From Amycolatopsis mongoliensis (GTDB lineage: Bacteria > Actinomycetota > Actinomycetes > Mycobacteriales > Pseudonocardiaceae), in assembly GCF_030285665.1 (NCBI RefSeq), contig NZ_CP127295.1, forward strand, positions 10,726,001 through 10,790,000: 64,000 nt of DNA, in the 5' to 3' direction. The position numbers and the translations under genes were made by a program. Shown piece by piece: positions 41,301 to 49,002 of the stretch. The notes beneath the pieces are model-generated. The model did no database searches, was not told the DNA's origin, and worked only from the letters and a program-made list of their open reading frames with translations. Within the stretch, counting starts at the first letter, position 1. Every line of letters starts with the position of its first letter.

Positions 41301-44138
41301 GCGCAGCAGGTCCAGGGTCGAGCCGGAGTCGCCCTCGGCGGTCCCGGCGTCGGCCTCGGCGGCCTGGGCCCGCTCCGCGGCCAGCTCGGCGGCCAGCTCG
41401 CTGTCGATCGACGGCGCCGCCTCGCAGGGACTGGCCAGGAAGCCGAACTCGCCGTCGGCGGGCAGGGCACGCACGACGCGGCCCTCGAACAACGCGTCCA
41501 CCGAGACCGGCGCGCCGAGGGCGAACGCCGCGCCGACGACCCGCAGCAAGGCCTGCAGCGACGCGTTGTCCGTGTCGATCGCGAGCACCGGCGTCTCCGG
41601 CGCGATCTCCTCGAAGAGCCCGGTAAGCACCCGGCCCGGGCCGACCTCGACCACCAGGTCGCTGCGCTCGGCGACCTTGGCGGCGGCCTCGCGGAACCGG
41701 ACCGGCAGCACGATCTGGTCGCGCAGCAGCTCGGGCAGGTTCTCGGCGGCGTGCAGCACGTCGCCGCTGACCGTCGAGACGACCGGACGCTCCAACCGGG
41801 CGAAGCTGAATTCGCCCAGCCGCTCGGTCATGGCGTTCGCGGCCGGCTCGACGGCCGGCGAGTGGAAGGCGTGCGAGACCTTGATGCGGGTCGCGCCGAC
41901 GCCCTGGGCCTTGGCCCGGGCGACGATGCGGTCGATCGCCTCGGCCGGCCCGGAGATGACGGTCTGCTCGGGCGCGTTGTACCCGGCGATGACGACGTCG
42001 TCGCCCAGGCCGAGCTCCTCGACGCGGCCGGGCGAGGCGGCGATCCCGGCCATCGCGCCGGTGCCGTCGCCGGTGGTCGTGGCCATCACCTTGCCGCGGA
42101 CCTTCGCCAGCTCCAGCAGCCCGCGCTCGTCGAGCGCGCCACCCCAGTGCAGGGCGGTCAGCTCGCCGAGGCTGTGCCCGGTGGCCGTCGAAGCCTCGAT
42201 GCCGAACGAGCGCAGCACCCGCAGCCCGGCCAGCGAACCGGTGACGATCCGCGGCTGGGCCACCTCGGTCGCGACCTGGTCGCCGGTGACCGGCAGTGCC
42301 GCGGCGCGGAAGATCTCGTCGGCCACGGCGAACCGGCGGCGCAGGGTACTGTCGCCGCCGCGCCCGGACCCCTGGCCGGGGAACAGGTAGCCGATCTTCG
42401 GCGCGGAGTCGCGGCTGCTCGCGAAGATGCCCTCGCCCGCGTCGAAGACCGAGTCCCCGGACTCCAGCAGTTCGAGCAGCTTCGTCAGCTTCCGCTCGGC
42501 GTGCTCCGGGTTGGCCGCGACGACCGCGGCGCGCACCGACCGGCCGGCCAGCTCGCCGGCCAGCTGGCCGGCGAGGTCGGTCAGCTCCGCGAACGACAGC
42601 TTGGGCACGACCTCCAGCGTCGCGGCGATGTCGCCGCGCAGGGTCGCGACGTCGTCGGCGTCGAACAGCAGCAGCTCGGCGTCCTGCCGGCCGGCCACCA
42701 GGGTGCGGGCCCGCTCGTCGAGCTCGCGGCGGCGGGCCGCGGTCGGTGCCTCGGTGACGGTGACGTGGGAGTTGATGCCGCCGAAGCCCATCGCGGAGAC
42801 CCCGGCGCGGACCGGCTGGTCCTCGGGCCAGATCGTCGCGTCGCGCGGAACGTACATCCGCGCCGACGTGCCGGTCAGCGACTCGTGCGGCTCGTGGTGC
42901 CCGGTGGCCGGCGGGATGACCTGGTGGTACACCGCCAGCGTGGCCTTGATCAGGCCCGCGACCCCGGCCGCGGCCTTGGTGTGCCCGATGTTGCCCTTGA
43001 TGGTCGACAGCGCGGCCGGCTTGGCCAGCGGGTCGGCGTCGCGGCGGGCGGTGGACAGCGCCTCGATCTCGGTGGCGTCGCCCAGCGCGGTGCCGGTGCC
43101 GTGGCCTTCGAAGTAGGAGACGGTCTCGACGCCGTAGCCAGCGCGGTCGTAGGCGCGCTTGAGGGCCAGCCGGTGCCCCGCGGCCTCGGGCCGGGTGATG
43201 CCGCCCTTGCCGTCGGAGGAGACGCCCCAGCCGCCGATCGACGCGTAGATCCGCTTGCCCTGCTCCAGCGCGTCGCTCTCGCGCATCAGGACGAGCATGC
43301 CCGAGCCCTCGCCGGGCCAGAAGCCGTTGGAGTCGGCGTCGTAGACCTTCATCTCGCGCTTGGCCAGCGCGCCGGTCTTCGCGAAGCCGATCACCTCGAA
43401 CGGGTCGATCGAGAGGTCGACACCGCCGGCGACGGCGAGGTCGAGGTCGCCCTGGGCGAGCGCGTTGGCCGCGGTCACCACGGACAGCAGCGAGGACGAG
43501 CAGGCGCCGTCGACGGTGTACCCGCCGCCGGCGAAGTCGAAGTGGTTGCACACGCGCCCGGCGATGGTGTTCGCCAGGCCGCCGGCGAGGGTGTCCTCGT
43601 TGATCTCCGGGAACGGCTCCTTGTACTGGATCTCCAGTTCGCGCAGGAAGCTCGCGGTCTCCTCGTCCGCCCAGCCGCGGGCGGTCAGTGCGGCCGCGAC
43701 CGTGCGGCGGACGTACGGCCAGCGCAGCCGCATGATGTTGGCGCGGGAGAACTCGCCGGTCAGGCTGTTGCCGATGACGACGCCGGTGTTCTGCTTCGGG
43801 GCGCCCTCACCCTCGGCGAACCCGGCGTCCGCGAGGGCCTGCGCGGCGACCTCGAGGGCCAGCCAGTGCGTCGTGTCGGTCGCGCGGAAGGTGCTGCCGG
43901 CGACCTTGTGCGCCACCCGGTCGAACTCGTAGCCCCGCAGCACGGCCGCCTTCTGCGCGTAGAAGCGGTCCGGCGCCTTCGGGTCGGGCGAGTAGTAGTC
44001 CGCCCGGTTCATCCGCTCGTCCGGCAGCCTGCGGAACGCCCGGCGCCCGGCCAGCACGTTTTCCCAGAGCTCCTCCGGAGTACTCGCGTCGGGGTACCGG
44101 AGACCGATACCGACGATCGAAATCCGCTCTACGCTCAT
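38313..44138 (-). CDS. pksE: Enediyne polyketide synthase (PKSE)
   Basis: A 1941-residue iterative type I PKS of typical enediyne length. Domains in order: ketosynthase about 1 to 460 (Cys213 in VDGACSSSLL, His346 in EGHGTGT, His386 in KGNIGHTKAA); acyltransferase about 580 to 890 (FPGQGSG at 586, Ser656 in GHSLGE); ACP about 935 to 1010 (DLHLSSI, Ser973/974); ketoreductase about 1210 to 1400 (VTGGGKGITAE, Ser1349, Tyr1362); dehydratase about 1470 to 1700 (LLDGQLLFPAVLGMEAMTQA); and a C-terminal phosphopantetheinyl transferase (VACDIETAIERTEEDWAGL near 1855 to 1873, WSALECVRKTG). It builds the linear polyene precursor from malonyl-CoA units. The ATG at 44138 has GGGAG upstream. It is followed directly by the thioesterase, reductase and carboxylase genes. 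Confidence 0.97.
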   Translation of the reverse strand: MSVERISIVGIGLRYPDASTPEELWENVLAGRRAFRRLPDERMNRADYYSPDPKAPDRFYAQKAAVLRGYEFDRVAHKVAGSTFRATDTTHWLALEVAAQALADAGFAEGEGAPKQNTGVVIGNSLTGEFSRANIMRLRWPYVRRTVAAALTARGWADEETASFLRELEIQYKEPFPEINEDTLAGGLANTIAGRVCNHFDFAGGGYTVDGACSSSLLSVVTAANALAQGDLDLAVAGGVDLSIDPFEVIGFAKTGALAKREMKVYDADSNGFWPGEGSGMLVLMRESDALEQGKRIYASIGGWGVSSDGKGGITRPEAAGHRLALKRAYDRAGYGVETVSYFEGHGTGTALGDATEIEALSTARRDADPLAKPAALSTIKGNIGHTKAAAGVAGLIKATLAVYHQVIPPATGHHEPHESLTGTSARMYVPRDATIWPEDQPVRAGVSAMGFGGINSHVTVTEAPTAARRRELDERARTLVAGRQDAELLLFDADDVATLRGDIAATLEVVPKLSFAELTDLAGQLAGELAGRSVRAAVVAANPEHAERKLTKLLELLESGDSVFDAGEGIFASSRDSAPKIGYLFPGQGSGRGGDSTLRRRFAVADEIFRAAALPVTGDQVATEVAQPRIVTGSLAGLRVLRSFGIEASTATGHSLGELTALHWGGALDERGLLELAKVRGKVMATTTGDGTGAMAGIAASPGRVEELGLGDDVVIAGYNAPEQTVISGPAEAIDRIVARAKAQGVGATRIKVSHAFHSPAVEPAANAMTERLGEFSFARLERPVVSTVSGDVLHAAENLPELLRDQIVLPVRFREAAAKVAERSDLVVEVGPGRVLTGLFEEIAPETPVLAIDTDNASLQALLRVVGAAFALGAPVSVDALFEGRVVRALPADGEFGFLASPCEAAPSIDSELAAELAAERAQAAEADAGTAEGDSGSTLDLLRKLAAERVELPLEAVTADTHPLDDLHLSSITVGQLVNDVTRALGRPALEGMPNFATVCLGELAEMIDELAQTAKPTDTTVGEAPGVGPWVRPFAVEYVPAPRPGADLPPGNGRADWQVFSTPRHPLAEPLKAALAASGAGDGVLLCLPADCDSSHVGLFLDAGRAVMAAPNGTRFVVVHHGYGAAGLARTLRLEDPSAKTTIIDFADPSPSDVDAIAETVHLVVSEVAATTDFTEARYGADGGRTVPRLSALPAPKAGPIRDSLDSSDVLLVTGGGKGITAESALALAKDSGAKLALLGRSDPETDTELAENLDRMEAAGIRYRYERADVTSAPQIAEAVARVQAELGPVTAILHGAGRNEPAALFSLTEDSFRKTLAPKIGGLNAVLAAVDQDRVKLLVTFGSIIGRAGLRGEAHYATANDWMTELTLRFGQEHPQARAIALEWSVWSGTGMGEKLGVVSALMRDGITPIPTEEGITILRQVLADPAAPPVLVVCGRTSGLATLPIQKRELPLTRFVDRAVVHYPGVELITEADLSDGADPYLTDHLLDGQLLFPAVLGMEAMTQAAAATLDRTGTPVLTDVEFLRPIIVSPGGSTTVRLATLARDADTVDVVIRSEETGFSADHFKARLSFARPTEIGERVARDVALPPVPVEPVSELYGSVLFQGKRFQRVLGYRRASARHAVAEIATSADHQWFAPFLPQERLLADPGTRDAMMHAIQCCVPDATLLPQGIEKLYLAEPGRQHDEYVLLDAKERSQNGDSYVYDLDVRNPDGTLVERWEGLKLRAVRKRDGAGPWVPSMLGSYVERSCERLLGGSRAVVLEPDPAGRPAEGIAERRAQTALAAGRALDRPVEIHYRPDGKPECDGVHVTASHTSELTLVVVGADQVACDIETAIERTEEDWAGLLGEELLALGRLLAADTGEPLSVANTRVWSALECVRKTGSMTQALTVRQVDADGWALLASGGARIATWSTTVNDRTDPIVFAVLHAEGN

Positions 44139-44392
44139 GCCACCGCACTCCCACTGGCTCTCGAGCCCCGTATCACCGGAACCGTCAGGTCCCCGCTGTC
44201 CTCCGGCGCGGGATGGGGATCCCGCGTCCGGTCACTTCTCCTCGGGCCGCGGCGCCGCTGCCCGGTTCGCCCGGTCCGCCGGGCTGCCGGGTCCAGCATC
44301 TCCCGGCCACCGCGGACCCTCTTCTTTCTCCCTGCCCCGGCCCGCACGTCAGCACGCTGGGACAACGAGGCACTCCGTCTACTTCGGACTGT

Positions 44393-45190
44393 TCACGCGC
44401 CGAACTGGCCGGGCCGGCGGCCCTCGCCCGCCGGTCCGCGATAGGCCTGGGCGATGTCGAGCCACTGGTCCGCCAGCGTGCCCTTCGCCCGGACGTCGAG
44501 GTCGTAGCGGTGCCGGCGGCGGGTGACGAGCAAGCAGAAGTCCTCGGCGCTGCCGCTGACCCGCTGGGTCGCGTCGGCGGGCCCGAACGTCCAGAGCGCG
44601 CCCGAAGGCGCGGTGAGCTCGTACCGGAACTCCTCCGCGGGCGGCGTCAGGTTTCGCGCCTCGTAACCGAAGTCCCGGACCCGGACGGCGAAGCCCACGA
44701 GGTGCTTGATCCGGTCGGTGCGCTCCAGGCGCACGCCGAGCGCGTCGGCGACGTCTTGGCCGTGGCCGAACAGCTCCATCATCCCGGCGCAGGCGAGCAC
44801 GTACGGCGGCAGCGGGTTCACCAGCCACGGCACCAGCCGGTCGCCGGGGACGGCGGCCAGCGCCTTGATCCCCGCGTCGCGCTCGGCGCGCCAGCGGCTC
44901 AGCAGCACCTCTACCGGGTCGTGGACGAACTCCTGCAGCGCGCCCTCGACCGCCTGCTCGAACCCGACGGAGGCGAGCGACTTCGTCAGCTGCACGAAGG
45001 CTTCCGGCTGCGCGGCCGAAAGGCCCGCGATCCGGAAGATGAACGCGAGGTGCGCGATCTGGTGCCGGACGGCCCAGCCCGGCGCCGGCGTGGGGGTGTC
45101 CCACTCCGCTTCGGCGAGGCCGGCGACGAGCGCGTCCACTTCGGCGGCCTCGGCGGTCAGGTCGGCGATCACGCCCGTGGTGTCGGTCAC
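44393..45190 (-). CDS. TIGR03084-family (DinB/MDMPI-like) metal-binding protein
   Basis: A 265-residue member of the TIGR03084 branch of the mycothiol-dependent maleylpyruvate isomerase superfamily. Metal-type histidines appear in WAVRHQIAHLAFIF (about residues 39 to 52) and MMELFGHGQDVADALGVRLE (about 138 to 157). The C-terminal half has FRYELTAPSGALWTFGPADA and AEDFCLLVTRR, shared with the second copy at 60399 to 61067. Some superfamily members use mycothiol as thiol cofactor for isomerization or glutathione-transferase-like reactions. It lies in the warhead run, 254 bases beyond the PKS start and on the same strand. A thiol-dependent step or self-protection is conceivable. Confidence 0.82.
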   Translation of the reverse strand: MTDTTGVIADLTAEAAEVDALVAGLAEAEWDTPTPAPGWAVRHQIAHLAFIFRIAGLSAAQPEAFVQLTKSLASVGFEQAVEGALQEFVHDPVEVLLSRWRAERDAGIKALAAVPGDRLVPWLVNPLPPYVLACAGMMELFGHGQDVADALGVRLERTDRIKHLVGFAVRVRDFGYEARNLTPPAEEFRYELTAPSGALWTFGPADATQRVSGSAEDFCLLVTRRRHRYDLDVRAKGTLADQWLDIAQAYRGPAGEGRRPGQFGA

Positions 45191-45386
45191 TTGTCTGTCC
45201 TCTCACCGCTACGACGTCTTCTCGTGAGCCGGCGGCCGCCGCGAGGAGGGGGTAAGGGAAGCCATTCCTCGCGGCGACCGCCGGCCGGCAGATCGGGGCC
45301 GCCCCGGGGCGGCGTCGCGAACCGGGTCGGGTTTCGGTGTGGCCCGGTGCTGCGCGCTCCGGCGGGCGATCTGTCCTTTTCGATCA

Positions 45387-46457
45387 TCACCCACGCCGAC
45401 CTGGGAAGTCTTCTCTTCGCGGGCGGTGCGGCAGCCGGTCACCGGCCGCCACGGCCGCGGTGAGAGCCGCCCACGACACCAGCTCCACCAGCCCGCGATC
45501 GTCTGTCCCCTCCGAACGGACGGCGGCGGCGTCGGCGGGCCCCACCTGGTAGGCCGCCTTGGCCGTGAACAGCGCCAGCCGGCCGGCCGCGCGTTCGGAC
45601 CCGGGCAGCTCGGCGAGCACCGGCTCGGCCCAGGCGCGGCTCAACCCGGGCGGCTTCCCGTCCCAGGCCTTGACTTCCCGGCGGACGAGGTCGCGCACCC
45701 GGGGCGGCACCGAGCGTTCCCCCACCTGCTCGATCGCGGCCGTGGCGCGTGCGAAGGCGTCGGCCAAGGCGCTGCCCGGGGGCGCCCAGCCCGGACCGTC
45801 GGCGGAGGTCGCCGGGAGCAGGCCCAGCGCTTCCCCGGCCGGCGGCGCGGCCCCGGGTTTGAGCAGGGCTCCCAGTACCGCCTTGGCTTTCGCCCGTGCC
45901 GACGGCGGAACGGACTCCGGCAGCGGCGACGGGCCGAGGAACACGCTCACCAGCCGGTTGAGGTAGTGGAACGCCACGGCCACGGCGGTGAACTCGGCGG
46001 CGGTGCCGGCGGGCACGTCCGCGGGCAGCCGGCCTTCTCCGCGCGCCCACGCCGCCAGGGCCCGCGTGTCCCGGTCCGGGATGGCCCCGGCGTCGCCGGC
46101 CTCGATGGCCGCCGCCGCGGCCGGCTCGCCCAGCGAGCCGAGCGCCATGCCGTGCACCTCGACGCAGTACGGGCAAGAGTTCGCCGCCGACACCGCGGCC
46201 GCGACGACCTCCTTGTCGGCCCGGCTCGCCGTCCCGGCCGCGACCAGCGACTCCCGCAGCATCAGCCACGCGGCAGCGAGCACGTCCGGCGCGGGCGAGT
46301 GCAGCGCGACCGGCGGGGCGAGCATCCCGAAGTCCCGCTCCACCTGCCGGTAGACGTCTCGCACGAGCCCTCGCGCCCGCCTCGGCCGCACGGCCTCGAC
46401 GTACTTCACGTCCCGCAGCGTCCGCCGCAGGGCGAACCGCACCAGTCCGGGCGCCAT
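45387..46457 (-). CDS. Large CMD/AhpD-like protein in the warhead run
   Basis: A 356-residue protein with a CMD-type core in its first half: EVVAAAVSAANSCPYCVEVH (Glu, CxxC and His around residues 83 to 102), followed by HYLNRLVSVFLGP. The second half (about 190 to 356) is a helical extension with VPPRVRDLVRREVKAWDGKP and a second KAAYQVGPADAAAVR repeat-like part, so it may hold a second, degenerate CMD domain. It is roughly twice the length of simple CMD proteins. The ATG at 46457 has GAGGAGGCAC upstream (the plus strand reads gtgcctcctc). Similar proteins occur beside enediyne PKS genes; a redox role in core maturation or peroxide removal is inferred. Confidence 0.83.
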   Translation of the reverse strand: MAPGLVRFALRRTLRDVKYVEAVRPRRARGLVRDVYRQVERDFGMLAPPVALHSPAPDVLAAAWLMLRESLVAAGTASRADKEVVAAAVSAANSCPYCVEVHGMALGSLGEPAAAAAIEAGDAGAIPDRDTRALAAWARGEGRLPADVPAGTAAEFTAVAVAFHYLNRLVSVFLGPSPLPESVPPSARAKAKAVLGALLKPGAAPPAGEALGLLPATSADGPGWAPPGSALADAFARATAAIEQVGERSVPPRVRDLVRREVKAWDGKPPGLSRAWAEPVLAELPGSERAAGRLALFTAKAAYQVGPADAAAVRSEGTDDRGLVELVSWAALTAAVAAGDRLPHRPRREDFPGRRG

Positions 46458-46496
46458 CGTGCCTCCTCGGGAAAGAGCGAACTCGTGTGCCGCAAA

Positions 46497-46605
46497 CCGG
46501 AACTCGCGTGATCAGACCCGTGACTCGCGTGATCGGACGCGGTACGGCTCCGATCACGCGAGTTCCGGCTTCAATCACGTGAGATCCGTCCCCGGTCACG
46601 CGAGT
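46497..46605. repeat. Cluster of five ACTCGCGTGATC repeats in both orientations
   Basis: A 12-base word, ACTCGCGTGATC, occurs forward at 46502 and 46523, inverted at 46552 to 46563, inverted and degenerate near 46574, and inverted at 46594 to 46605. The pair at 46497 to 46513 and 46552 to 46568 gives 17-base perfect arms. The array fills the gap between the GMC oxidoreductase and the CMD protein genes. It may be a regulator-binding array, a terminator cluster or a mobile repeat. The remaining bases to 46749 show no gene. Confidence 0.7.
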
Positions 46606-46749
46606 CCCGGGTTTCGTGCCGGCGACGCGGCACCGTTTTCCGCGAGCCCCGCCGGAGTGCCGGTGTGCTCGACCGGCTTCGCCGGGCTTCGGACCGGCCG
46701 GCTTCGCGCTCCCAGATGCCCAGGAGCGCGAGTTCCAGGTAGCCGTGCA

Positions 46750-48402
46750 TCAGGTGCCGGCCACCAGGTCCAGTTTGGACACCGCACGGCGGCCGGTGAT
46801 CGAGCCGTCCGGCGCCGGAGCGCCGTACTTGACGTCGACGTCGCGGGCCTGCAGGGCCCGGACGATGCCCGGGACCGATCGCTCGGCGAGCGCGGCGACG
46901 GTCATCGCCGGGTTGACCGTCAGCGCGCCCGGCACCGACGCGCTGTCGGTGACGAAGATCCCCGGGTGGTTGCGCAGCTCGTGGTTCGGGTGCAGCGCGG
47001 ACGTCGCCGCGTCGTCCCCGATCCGGCACGACGCCAGCGGGTGCACGGTGTACGCCCCGACGACGTCGTTGGTCCACGGCGCGACCTTCGCCAGGCCGTC
47101 CTTCTCGATGATCGCCTTGCAGTCGGCGTCCGCGAGCGCCCAGCCGCGCCGGGTGTTCTCGGTCGGGTCGTAGCGCAGCGAGCCACGCCCGAGCATCTGC
47201 TGGGAGATCCGGTACGCGTTGCCGGTGGGCGGCGGGGTGCCGAAGACGCCCTCGTTGTCGTCCTCGGTCATCAGGAAGATCGTCAGCCAGTTGGCCCACT
47301 GGTTGAGGATCTCCTTCTTCTGCGCCCCGTACCACCGTGGCTCCTCCCCGCCGGGCACCTGGGCGAGGATGGTGCCCAGCCCCGGCGGGAAGTACAGCTG
47401 CTCCAGCGAGTACCGCTCGTACTCCGGCAGCGACCCGTCGAGCTTGTCCCAGTTCGCGACGGTCGGGCCCTTGCCGATGTGGTTGGCGGAGTACACCGGA
47501 CCGTCCTCACGGGACAGTCCGAGCACCTCGCGGACGCGGTCCTCGTCGACGATCGCGGTGTTGAGCCGCTCGCCGTTGCCGGAGAAGTACCGGCCGACGC
47601 CGTGCGGCATCGTGCCGAGCGTCGCCTCCGAACGCTGCAGGATCACCGGTGTCGCGCCGGCACCCGCGGCGATGATGACGACCTTCGCCTCGATCACGCC
47701 GGTGCCGGTGTGGATCCGGTAGTCCTCTTCGTCGATCAGGTCGAAGTGGACGCGGTAGCCGCCGTCCTCGGTCCGCTCGAGGCGCTGGACCTCGTGCAGC
47801 GGCCGGATCTCGGCACCGTGCGCCAGAGCCGCGGGCAGGTAGTTCGTCAGCATCGACCGCTTGGCGTCGAACCGGCAGCCGGCCATCATGAAGTTGCAGT
47901 TGACGCAGGTCCCGTTGTCCACGGCCACCGGCGCCGGGTTCGCGGTGCGCCCGGAGTGGTTGCAGGCCGCGGCCCACAGCCCGCCGGCGTAGGAGACGTC
48001 GGTCCAGTCCTGTTTGGACACCGGGAGCGACTCGTCGACCCGGTCGTACCACGGCTCCAGCGTGTCGCGGCTGAGGACCGAAGGCCACATCCGGCGCCCG
48101 ATGCTGCCCTGGCGGTCGAAGACGAAGCGTGGCGCGCGCGGCATCGCGGCGAAGTACACCACGCTGCCACCGCCGACGCAGTTGCCGCCCAGGACGCTCA
48201 TCCCGTCGCCGACGACGAAGTCGAACGCCCGGGTGTAGGACGAGCCGAGCAGGTAGTCGTGCTCGAAGTCGTTCGCGGCCAGCCACGGCCCGCGCTCCAG
48301 CACGGTCACCTTCGCTCCGCCCGCGGCGAGGTGGTACGCGGGGATGGACCCGCCGAATCCGCTGCCGACGATGACGACGTCGGTCTTGTCGATGGCCGTC
48401 AT
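46750..48402 (-). CDS. GMC-family flavin oxidoreductase
   Basis: A 550-residue FAD enzyme of the cholesterol oxidase/glucose-methanol-choline family. The FAD motif VVIVGSGFGGSIPAYHLAAG is at residues 9 to 28. LGGNCVGGGSVVYFAAMPRA follows near 90, CVNCNFMMAGCRFDAK near 180 gives four cysteines in a cluster, and the C-terminal half has YTVHPLASCRIGDD with the catalytic His and PGALTVNPAMTVAALAER. These enzymes oxidise alcohols to carbonyls or abstract hydride from similar sites. It starts with an ATG overlapping the stop of the DUF5987 gene (ATGA). An oxidoreductase of this position is part of the conserved set in nine-membered enediyne clusters, so it should act on the core. Confidence 0.9.
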   Translation of the reverse strand: MTAIDKTDVVIVGSGFGGSIPAYHLAAGGAKVTVLERGPWLAANDFEHDYLLGSSYTRAFDFVVGDGMSVLGGNCVGGGSVVYFAAMPRAPRFVFDRQGSIGRRMWPSVLSRDTLEPWYDRVDESLPVSKQDWTDVSYAGGLWAAACNHSGRTANPAPVAVDNGTCVNCNFMMAGCRFDAKRSMLTNYLPAALAHGAEIRPLHEVQRLERTEDGGYRVHFDLIDEEDYRIHTGTGVIEAKVVIIAAGAGATPVILQRSEATLGTMPHGVGRYFSGNGERLNTAIVDEDRVREVLGLSREDGPVYSANHIGKGPTVANWDKLDGSLPEYERYSLEQLYFPPGLGTILAQVPGGEEPRWYGAQKKEILNQWANWLTIFLMTEDDNEGVFGTPPPTGNAYRISQQMLGRGSLRYDPTENTRRGWALADADCKAIIEKDGLAKVAPWTNDVVGAYTVHPLASCRIGDDAATSALHPNHELRNHPGIFVTDSASVPGALTVNPAMTVAALAERSVPGIVRALQARDVDVKYGAPAPDGSITGRRAVSKLDLVAGT

Positions 48403-48968
48403 GCGGGACTCCCGGAAGGCGTGGTGTCGGGGTGGAGCTCGGCCAGCTTGCGGCCGTAGCCGTACTTCGGGAACCGCCAGAAGCCGTCGGCGTCCGGCGC
48501 CTGGTATCCCAGAGCCAGCAGGCCGGGGTGCCCGTCGCGGATGGCCTCGGCGGTGTGCCGGTGCGCGGCGCTGTCGTAGGCCATGTTGCAGAACAGCGCG
48601 AGGCTGACCCAGCCGTCCTTCTCCGGGTGCCCGGGCGTGGTCAGCCGCCGCACCAGCTCGCGGCGGTGCTCGTACGGCAGCGCGACGAACGGCGGGACGT
48701 CGTGGTCGAGCTCCAGTGCCACCTCGCCCGCGTAGATCTTCGCGTGGTCGTTGAGCGACTGCGCGAGGTAGGGCAGGCCGGCCGTGACGCCGGTCGCGTC
48801 GAAGTTCAGCAGCTCGAGCGCGCCCGCCGCCACCGACCCCGGGCCGGGCGCGGCCCCGGCGATCGCCCGGTCCTCCGGGAACCGCTTCTCCCCCGGCACG
48901 ATCGTGTCCGCATAGGCCTCGAGAGTCATGTTCTTGACGCGTTCTTCTTCGGTGGCCTCGGGTTGCAC
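48399..48968 (-). CDS. DUF5987-like small subunit coupled to the GMC oxidoreductase
   Basis: A 189-residue protein that looks like the gluconate 2-dehydrogenase small-subunit/DUF5987 type: LEAYADTIVPGEKRFPEDRA near the N-terminus, ALELLNFDATGVTAGLPYLA, FVALPYEHRRELVRRLTTPG, and ALGYQAPDADGFWRFPKYGY. Subunits of this kind pair with GMC flavoproteins. No signal peptide is seen here, so the complex would be cytoplasmic. The GTG at 48968 has GGAGGT six bases upstream and is preferred. Its stop overlaps the start of the GMC gene by four bases, strong evidence that the two proteins form one enzyme. Confidence 0.8.
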   Translation of the reverse strand: MQPEATEEERVKNMTLEAYADTIVPGEKRFPEDRAIAGAAPGPGSVAAGALELLNFDATGVTAGLPYLAQSLNDHAKIYAGEVALELDHDVPPFVALPYEHRRELVRRLTTPGHPEKDGWVSLALFCNMAYDSAAHRHTAEAIRDGHPGLLALGYQAPDADGFWRFPKYGYGRKLAELHPDTTPSGSPA

Positions 48969-49002
48969 CGGCCTACCTCCTCGTCGAATGTCCACAGTAG
49001 AC

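Noticed and set aside
38328..44444. A 2038-codon open frame on the plus strand opposite the PKS gene
   Set aside because: Its translation is low-complexity Arg/Gly/Ala/Asp/His sequence typical of the antisense of a GC-rich gene, while the minus frame carries all PKS motifs.
46497..46605. A CRISPR array
   Set aside because: Repeats are 12 bases, occur in both orientations, lack uniform spacers, and no cas gene is present.
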